Assembly: GCA_964536985.1 (NCBI GenBank)
Contig: CAZIBG010000006.1
Location: forward strand, 1-39,185
Length of the DNA: 39,185 nucleotides
Direction of reading: 5' to 3'
Origin: CAZIBG01 sp964536985
GTDB taxonomy: Bacteria > Patescibacteriota > Saccharimonadia > Saccharimonadales > AWTP1-31
The translations under genes were made by a program, and so were the position numbers. Numbering within the stretch: position 1 is the first letter of the stretch; every line of letters starts with the position of its first letter. Below the pieces are notes generated by a model that made no database searches, had not been told where the DNA came from, and worked only from the letters and a program-made list of their open reading frames with translations. Below are positions 33,896 to 39,185 of the stretch, piece by piece.

Positions 33896-34606
33896 ATGAT
33901 AACTGATAGACAGCAACGCATCTTACAGGCGGTTGTTGAGCAATATGCAGAAGTAGCGAGCCCTGTGGGCTCTAGTTTGCTTGCTAAGGTATTTAATGTT
34001 TCCTCGGCAACTATTCGGTCAGAAATGGCCGAGCTTGAACGGCAAGGCCTTATTCATCAGCCCCACACCAGTGCTGGGCGAATCCCCACCGATAAAGGCT
34101 ATCGTTTTTATGTTAATAATATTGCCGAAAGTGCTCCCGAGACTCCAGCCGAACGGCGCGCCGAAAAAGCTTTGGCTACCCGCGTGGCCAGTGGGGGCGA
34201 GAGCGAACGAGTCATAAAAAATGCCGTAGACACGCTAGTAGATCTAACTCATAACCTGGGGATCGCTACTATTGGCGATCAGTTGTATATGAGTGGGTTA
34301 TCTAACCTATTCGGTCAGCCAGAATTCATTAATGGCGCACAGGTAAAAGAGGTTGCTCGGTTGCTTGATAACCTCGAGCCATGGCTATACGAGGCTGCTC
34401 CCAACGAGCCGCTGAGCGTTTATATCGGACAAGAAAATCCTATTGGACGGAGCGCTGGCTGTTCACTTATAGTCAGTCGGTTCCGAAGTAACTATAGTGA
34501 CCGTAGCTACATTGGGGTGCTCGGCCCAACTCGTCAAAGTTATAGAGACGTCATGATGTTAGTTCGTCGCACTGGAGAAGCATTAGAGGAGGTATTATAT
34601 GTCTAA
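33896..34606 (+). CDS. hrcA: Heat-inducible transcription repressor HrcA (short form)
   Basis: HrcA represses chaperone genes by binding CIRCE and is kept active by GroEL in known bacteria. The N-terminal winged helix is clear (ITDRQQRILQAVVEQY, VGSSLLAK, SSATIRSEMAELERQGLI, HTSAGRIPTDKGYRFYV), and the C-terminal GAF-like part ends with IGVLGPTRQSYRDVM. At 236 residues it is about 100 shorter than typical HrcA (about 340), mainly in the middle. A CIRCE-like site covers its own promoter, so it should be autoregulated. It overlaps grpE by 8 bases, with the grpE ribosome binding site inside its 3' end. Confidence 0.93.
   Translation: MITDRQQRILQAVVEQYAEVASPVGSSLLAKVFNVSSATIRSEMAELERQGLIHQPHTSAGRIPTDKGYRFYVNNIAESAPETPAERRAEKALATRVASGGESERVIKNAVDTLVDLTHNLGIATIGDQLYMSGLSNLFGQPEFINGAQVKEVARLLDNLEPWLYEAAPNEPLSVYIGQENPIGRSAGCSLIVSRFRSNYSDRSYIGVLGPTRQSYRDVMMLVRRTGEALEEVLYV
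34587..34592 (+). promoter_or_regulatory. Shine-Dalgarno site of grpE
   Basis: AGGAGG, a perfect match to the consensus, lies 6 bases before the grpE ATG. It contrasts with the leaderless first gene of the same operon. Confidence 0.8.
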
Positions 34607-35123
34607 ATCAAAACAACCATCAAACGATCCGCAAGTGCCCGCAGATCAAACCCCAGCAGAAGATGCTTCATTGGCAGAAGATATGCATGTGCTTACGCAA
34701 CATGTTGCTGAGCTCACCGAAGCATTGCAGCGCGAACGGGCCGACGCCACTAATATTCGTCGTCGTCATGACGAACAGATGGCAAACCTCAAGAACCTTT
34801 TAAAATCTCAGATAGTCGAAGAGCTATTACCTGTAATTGACAACTTCGAACGGGCCCTTAAGCATGTGCCGGCAGACCTAGAAGGCAACGACTACATTAA
34901 GGGTGTCCAAGGTGTCGTCAAGCAATTCGAATCGACCCTTCAATCAATGGGCGTAGAACGAATCGCTACCGTTGGCCAACCATTCAATCCTCATTTTCAC
35001 GAAGCAGTTGGGGTAGAGGAAGGCGATGGCGACACAGAGCTAGTCAGCGAAGAACTTCAAGCAGGCTATCGTATTAACGATACAGTTATTCGTCACGCTA
35101 TGGTCAAAGTATCCCGATCCTAG
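34599..35123 (+). CDS. grpE: Nucleotide exchange factor GrpE
   Basis: GrpE releases ADP from DnaK and acts as a dimer. The 174 residues have an acidic disordered start (PADQTPAEDASLAEDM), a long helix (ELTEALQRERADATNIRRRHDEQMANLK) and the beta-wing domain with LLPVIDNFERAL, GVQGVVKQFESTLQSMGVERI, FNPHFHEAV and the C-terminal YRINDTVIRHAMVKVS. All are typical. It is co-transcribed with hrcA and under the same CIRCE-like control. No dnaK or dnaJ follows: the next gene is an SGNH hydrolase with its own promoter, so the chaperone operon is split in this genome. Confidence 0.95.
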   Translation: MSKSKQPSNDPQVPADQTPAEDASLAEDMHVLTQHVAELTEALQRERADATNIRRRHDEQMANLKNLLKSQIVEELLPVIDNFERALKHVPADLEGNDYIKGVQGVVKQFESTLQSMGVERIATVGQPFNPHFHEAVGVEEGDGDTELVSEELQAGYRINDTVIRHAMVKVSRS

Positions 35124-35132
35124 TCAAACCCT

Positions 35133-35141
35133 TGCTATACT
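35133..35141 (+). promoter_or_regulatory. Extended -10 promoter of the SGNH hydrolase gene
   Basis: TGC-TATACT ends 13 bases before ATG 35155, giving a leader of about 7 bases. Confidence 0.55.
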
Positions 35142-35154
35142 AGGCGTAAGCCTT

Positions 35155-36042
35155 ATGAAGATCTCTCGACAGTACAAACGTTTTATCCGATCCCATAAAC
35201 AAGCCGTGCGGCTAATTGTGGTAGTGATCAGCTTTGCTGTTGTTGGGGTAGTGTTGCTGGCTATGTCTCAGGCTGCCACGCCCACTGCCTCTGAGGCTGA
35301 GGATAGTATTACTACAAAGGCTTATAAGTCACAGGAACTCAATGCCTCCGGTGGCTTTGCCATAAAATTTGCTAGCCTAGCACCTGCGGCAAAAGCGTGT
35401 CCCACAGGAACCAATGTTATTCAGTTTAATGGCGACAGTAATAGCACGGACAATCTTGGCTATCCGCGGTTTATCGACGTTCCCGGTTATACGGAATTCA
35501 TCGTCGCCCAAGGGGGTGCTGCGTTTACCCGCGATATATCGTTTACCTATAACGGCACCCCAAACAATGTCATTGCTATAGGTTCACAGATACGGCAGTA
35601 TATCGATGCTTGTGGCTTGCCAAAAGTGCTGGTCATCGCTGGATCGACAAACGATTATGGTTTGCCGCGAACATCTGCCCAGATCATCGCTTCGGTTAGT
35701 GGCCTAAGCGACTATCTAAGCGATAAGAATGTCAAAATTGTTTGGGTTGCACAGCAACCGCCACCCAAGCCGAGCGGGCAAGCCGATAATTGGTCGACCG
35801 ACATGATTACGGCGCGAAATGAGTATAACCAGTGGCTTACGACGCCGGGCAACGTAACGGGCAATGTCGTCAATTGTACCGCCAGTTTGCAGGACCCTAG
35901 CCAGCCCGGCTGGCTCAACCCAAATTACTATCGGATCATTGGTGACTTGTTCACCCAACAGGTTGATACAAAACACCTCAATGATGCAGGTTACCAAGCC
36001 TTAGCCAACTGCGTTCAGGCTAAGATTCAAAGTATTCTGTAG
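35155..36042 (+). CDS. Membrane-anchored SGNH/GDSL-type hydrolase
   Basis: The protein has an inner basic start, a membrane helix (about 19-40), then an EAED segment (47-50) and SGGFAIKF (65-72), a pattern shared with the beta-helix protein at 36062-37999. The SGNH hydrolase core follows: block I FNGDSNS with catalytic Ser95, block III GSTND (163-167), and block V DTKHLND with Asp271 and His274. The full catalytic set is present, so an active esterase on the outer face is likely, perhaps acting on acetylated or acylated glycans. The substrate cannot be read from the sequence. The gene has its own promoter after grpE and converges on the beta-helix gene with a 19-base gap. Confidence 0.82.
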   Translation: MKISRQYKRFIRSHKQAVRLIVVVISFAVVGVVLLAMSQAATPTASEAEDSITTKAYKSQELNASGGFAIKFASLAPAAKACPTGTNVIQFNGDSNSTDNLGYPRFIDVPGYTEFIVAQGGAAFTRDISFTYNGTPNNVIAIGSQIRQYIDACGLPKVLVIAGSTNDYGLPRTSAQIIASVSGLSDYLSDKNVKIVWVAQQPPPKPSGQADNWSTDMITARNEYNQWLTTPGNVTGNVVNCTASLQDPSQPGWLNPNYYRIIGDLFTQQVDTKHLNDAGYQALANCVQAKIQSIL

Positions 36043-36061
36043 CAATCAATATTATTAACGA

Positions 36062-37999
36062 CTACTGCTCAAAGGCACCGATTCGAGTTCTGCTGTTGAG
36101 TCTACTGCTTTCTGGATAGTCATTGGGAATGGGCTGTTTTGAGGAGGGCTTTGTTATGGCTGCGCTTGCCCTAAAGCAACTGGCATTGGTAGGGGTTACG
36201 CAGTTAAAGTTTGGATTACCTTCGACATTGCCCTTCCATTGCGAAGGCATTGCGCCGCTGCTTATGATGTCGTTGAGACTTGAATAGCGATGAGCTATAT
36301 CGGCAGTATCGTATAGGGTGTTCCAGGCAAAGTAGTTGTCGTTAACAACTTTTTCGCTGTAGAAAACGTTGCCATCAAAGTCCGATCCATCTTCTACCCT
36401 TCCTGTTCCACGTAAAATCCCACCTTGGTAGGAGTAGAATATATTATTAGTGAAGGTAGCGTTTTTGGTAATTAACCCTGGGGTTGAGTGAACGGTCATG
36501 CGCAGGTTACCGGAGTTACCGGCAAAATACATGGTGTTGTTATAGAAATGTATGTTCTCGGGAAGGCCAACAGATGTATTTAACATCTTGATTGCATAAG
36601 ATGGGCTCCATGTTGCGCCACTATAGGCAGATACCGATCCGCGGTTAGCGATGAATAAGTTTTCGTAGACATACGTAGGACCAGTCATGGCCGGCGTTGG
36701 TGAAAACGGTTCAAATGCGTCGTAAACGGTATTTCCTTTGACCACCAGATTTCTAAATGGAGCCTCCGGTTCAATACCGACGGCCATATCGTGCACCAAG
36801 TTATTGGATATAACAGAATTGTCATTATAAAACTTAGTAGTTGTCGACCTATTGAATAGGGTCGGGAAGTGAACGCCACCCCAATATCCACTCAGTTCGT
36901 TATTGTCGACTACTATGTTGCTGATATCTTTACTGGTGGCTCTGACTATCATGGCTTGATTCTCCATGGACTTTGTACCAGGCCGATCTTTGACGTCGGC
37001 GCCGTCCCAGTTGCGGTCAAATTGTCCACGGAACCTACTATTCTTAATTGTTAGATATGACGAGTCAAATGCCGACAGACCAGCACTGCCCCCAATAATA
37101 TCGACGTTATCGATTGTGATATTGGTACTATTGTTGACGTTTATATTCGATCCGCCGTAGGCTACTTTGAGTTTGGATCCATTGATACCATTGATGCTGA
37201 TATTTGATGCATCATAAATTCCGATACTTGCTGACCGAGAGGCTATATATAGTGGTGCTGTCGGTGCCTGCCCATTACTTGTTGCCACGTAGACATCATT
37301 TCTGAATAAGCAGTTACATAAAACCGCGCCCGGGAGCTGATTGGTGGTTTGTCTATTAAGAAGAGCAAAGACATCGGAATATGACCACTGTTGTTTGCCA
37401 TCGCCGGTGTAAATTGTATTTCCATCGGCTAAAAGCTCGTCTCTTTGAAGGTTGAACCGGTAAATTCCCGGCTGGACATACTCCCAGGCAACACCATTAA
37501 TAAATTCTGGTATGGCACCGTTGATGGTAACATCACCGTTACCGAAGGGTTCAATTATCAAATCATTCTTCTGAATCTCCACTGTTTCGTAATAAGTTCC
37601 ACTCAAGATGCGGATTCTAGATGGTCCGCTAGCTAACTCCACAGCCTTGCTGATACTCTTAACCGCATTAGCCTGAGACTTCCCGTCCTTAGCGTCGCTA
37701 CCCGATGTACTTACAAATAATTCTTGGTAGGCGCGTCCGAATCGAATACCCCCGCCCCCACTGGCAGTGCTATCGCCACTGAATCTTCCGGCCGTGCCAG
37801 TTCCACTCTCTGCTTCAAAATTGGGACTTGCTGTCTGCGCATTGGTGATTATAAGTAGTAATATCCCAACTATTGCAAAAGAGACCACTAATATTACCGG
37901 TCGTCTAAATCGACTCTCGCTCAGTTTCGTGATCTTCTTTAGCAGCGCAGATTTTTTCGACCGCTTAATAGATTTGATGAGATTAGAAAGTTTATGCAT
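36062..37999 (-). CDS. Membrane-anchored right-handed beta-helix protein
   Basis: The 645-residue protein has a basic inner start, a membrane helix (about 34-53), then EAESGT (62-67) and SGGGGIRFG (80-88). The main part starts LFVSTSGSDAKDGKS, the typical opening of DUF1565/pectate-lyase-like beta-helix proteins, and continues with coils such as ITIDNVDIIGGS, LTIKNSRFRGQ and VISNNLVHDM. Proteins of this kind include polysaccharide lyases and epimerases as well as non-catalytic binders. I cannot identify active residues. The C-terminus (SSRLNSRTRIGAFEQ) also fits this group (ending IGAFE). It is probably displayed on the outside and binds or cuts polysaccharide. Confidence 0.8.
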   Translation of the reverse strand: MHKLSNLIKSIKRSKKSALLKKITKLSESRFRRPVILVVSFAIVGILLLIITNAQTASPNFEAESGTGTAGRFSGDSTASGGGGIRFGRAYQELFVSTSGSDAKDGKSQANAVKSISKAVELASGPSRIRILSGTYYETVEIQKNDLIIEPFGNGDVTINGAIPEFINGVAWEYVQPGIYRFNLQRDELLADGNTIYTGDGKQQWSYSDVFALLNRQTTNQLPGAVLCNCLFRNDVYVATSNGQAPTAPLYIASRSASIGIYDASNISINGINGSKLKVAYGGSNINVNNSTNITIDNVDIIGGSAGLSAFDSSYLTIKNSRFRGQFDRNWDGADVKDRPGTKSMENQAMIVRATSKDISNIVVDNNELSGYWGGVHFPTLFNRSTTTKFYNDNSVISNNLVHDMAVGIEPEAPFRNLVVKGNTVYDAFEPFSPTPAMTGPTYVYENLFIANRGSVSAYSGATWSPSYAIKMLNTSVGLPENIHFYNNTMYFAGNSGNLRMTVHSTPGLITKNATFTNNIFYSYQGGILRGTGRVEDGSDFDGNVFYSEKVVNDNYFAWNTLYDTADIAHRYSSLNDIISSGAMPSQWKGNVEGNPNFNCVTPTNASCFRASAAITKPSSKQPIPNDYPESSRLNSRTRIGAFEQ

Positions 38000-38011
38000 G
38001 TGCTTATAAAT

Positions 38012-38017
38012 AGTATA
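38012..38017 (-). promoter_or_regulatory. -10 box of the beta-helix protein gene
   Basis: TATACT on the minus strand ends 12 bases before ATG 37999, leaving a leader of about 6 bases. It lies 45 bp from the oppositely directed -10 at 38062. Confidence 0.5.
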
Positions 38018-38061
38018 GCTCAGGCGGGATATATTTTATGTACCATAAGCAATATATACGG

Positions 38062-38067
38062 TACTAT
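38062..38067 (+). promoter_or_regulatory. -10 box of the secreted CBM/CARDB gene, leaderless
   Basis: TACTAT is followed by exactly six bases and ATG 38074, so transcription should begin on the start codon. Confidence 0.55.
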
Positions 38068-38073
38068 ATATTC

Positions 38074-39185
38074 ATGCGTCGTATGTTTCGACATAAACTA
38101 TTTCAATTTGTTTTTGCACTTGCCCTCGTTACTGGCGGCTTATTGTTGCGTGGCAACTCAGCCAGTGCAGCGGCCTGCACTCCTCCAAACCCCAGCTACG
38201 GCGTTGTCAGTGGAATAACGGTTAATACCACTGCTAATGGAAACTACCGCGTCTGGGCTCGTGTTCAGGCTAGCTCTACGAGTAATAACTTCTTGATGAC
38301 TGTTGACTCTAGCTGTTATGCAGTTGGCGGATCGGGGCTTACATCGGCCGATGTGGGCAACTGGAAATGGGTAGATTTTGGGACCAATGCACAAAAACTA
38401 GCTCATACCTTCACCACTACTGGCAACCACTCTGTTACGTTGTACGGCACAGGGGATGGATTACTTGTAGACAGAGTGATCTTTACGTTGATTGATGCCC
38501 AAGGTAATACCTGTACTCCTAGCAACACTATCGCATCCGATGGAACAGCTGGCGCTAACTGCGCTACGCCTCCAGACACAGAAGGTCCCGTAACCGCCAT
38601 CACGGCACCCACTGGCACAAGCCCGGACGTAACGGGCGCTTCCGTGGCCATCAAAGCCACTGCATCTGACGTAGGGAGCTCAGTTAATAATGTTCAGCTA
38701 ACTATTGGTAACCTGCCGGCAGTGGCCATGACACTGAGCGCCGGAGTTTATAACTATACCTGGAATACGGCCGGCCTGGCCGACGGCGCCTATGTGCTTA
38801 AAGTTGTAGCCACCGATGGCAGTACTAACAAGACAACCGTAACAAAGACCGTAAATCTAAAGAATGGTAAACCCGACTTCAAAGTGGTGGCAGTTAATAA
38901 GAATGTGGCGTCACCAAAGGCAGGCAACTCAGTAGTATTTAGTGCCGTCATAAAAAACATGGGATCAGTAACATCGCTTCCTGGAAACGTGACACTTAAG
39001 ATTGGAAATACTTTGGTCAGTACCGTTACACCTACCAGCACTGTACTTGCTGGCGGGGTCACTCCGTTAACGGTAACGTTCCCGGCCTGGACGGCAGTTG
39101 CAGGTAATGGCCAAGTGGCAACGGTTACGGTAGACAGTGGTGAACTGATCGTAGAGTTGGACGATACTCCGGCTAGCAACACAAG
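38074..39185 (+). CDS. Secreted protein with CBM-like, Ig-like and CARDB domains (partial)
   Basis: The frame is open from ATG 38074 to the window end (370 codons), so the C-terminus is missing. A signal peptide (FQFVFALALVTGGLLL, cut near SASA, residue 32) is followed by a CBM-like domain (about 38-150) with YRVWARVQ and LLVDRVIFTL, as in carbohydrate-binding jelly rolls. An Ig-like domain comes next (about 162-252, PVTAITAPTGTSPD ... LADGAYVLKVVATD), then a CARDB-like domain from about 258 (PDFKVVAVNKN). No enzyme domain is seen in the part present; one could lie beyond the edge. It is probably secreted and glycan-binding. A second possible start, ATG 38083, is less well placed relative to the promoter. 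Confidence 0.8.
   Translation, partial: MRRMFRHKLFQFVFALALVTGGLLLRGNSASAAACTPPNPSYGVVSGITVNTTANGNYRVWARVQASSTSNNFLMTVDSSCYAVGGSGLTSADVGNWKWVDFGTNAQKLAHTFTTTGNHSVTLYGTGDGLLVDRVIFTLIDAQGNTCTPSNTIASDGTAGANCATPPDTEGPVTAITAPTGTSPDVTGASVAIKATASDVGSSVNNVQLTIGNLPAVAMTLSAGVYNYTWNTAGLADGAYVLKVVATDGSTNKTTVTKTVNLKNGKPDFKVVAVNKNVASPKAGNSVVFSAVIKNMGSVTSLPGNVTLKIGNTLVSTVTPTSTVLAGGVTPLTVTFPAWTAVAGNGQVATVTVDSGELIVELDDTPASNT

Noticed and set aside
1..39185. CRISPR array, insertion sequence or integrase
   Set aside because: I saw no regularly spaced direct repeats, transposase motifs or terminal inverted repeats anywhere in the window; the repeats present are protein-domain repeats.
1..39185. Alternative genetic code (UGA as Gly)
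   Set aside because: TGA ends tilS and the esterase at the expected lengths, so the standard bacterial code applies.

Overview
The window looks like a scaffold from a Patescibacteria (CPR) genome, most likely Candidatus Saccharibacteria (TM7) or a close relative. The evidence is the gene mix (queA, tgt, tilS, ftsH, murJ, lepA, hrcA-grpE and very large secreted proteins), a moderate GC content, standard stop codon use (TGA ends real genes, unlike Gracilibacteria), and many promoters whose -10 box sits almost on the start codon, implying leaderless mRNAs. The placement is inferred from gene content and style, not from a marker tree.

Layout. 1-600: an unrecognised partial gene behind a tRNA with CAU anticodon. 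669-2100: queA and a small hendecad coiled-coil protein, convergent. 2114-6529: a large beta-rich protein that looks 5'-truncated, facing a CSLREA-type surface protein. 6576-9954: tgt, a YqeG-like HAD phosphatase, a VKOR-type disulfide enzyme and tilS. 10008-17209: a two-gene unit of a membrane-anchored SASA-type carbohydrate esterase overlapping (ATGA) a 1936-residue receptor with histidine-kinase machinery at its C-terminus. 17290-24533: ftsH, a second CSLREA-type surface protein, murJ and lepA. 24611-31982: a small membrane protein divergent from a second giant (2278-residue) receptor with the same kinase-like module. A 100-N assembly gap follows. 32088-35123: bcp (partial), a guanylate-kinase-like protein with an eroded P-loop, an unknown protein, and hrcA-grpE behind a CIRCE-like operator. 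35155-39185: an SGNH hydrolase, a membrane-anchored beta-helix protein, and a secreted CBM/Ig/CARDB protein cut by the window end.

How the parts fit. Translation and tRNA modification genes (queA, tgt, tilS, lepA) and quality-control genes (ftsH, hrcA, grpE) alternate with nine secreted or surface proteins, suggesting a small cell that spends much coding capacity on its surface. The most interesting system is the pair of giant receptors. Each has a very large outer region (Cys-pair repeats plus five Ig-like repeats in one, GLUG repeats plus two FN3 domains in the other). Each then has one membrane helix, an H-box-like segment, two more membrane helices and an HATPase_c domain. They look like surface-contact sensors in which adhesin and kinase are one polypeptide. 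A second shared design is an LAxTG motif, a membrane helix and a conserved inner tail in the two CSLREA proteins. The VKOR enzyme just upstream may supply disulfides for the Cys-pair repeats of the first receptor (inference).
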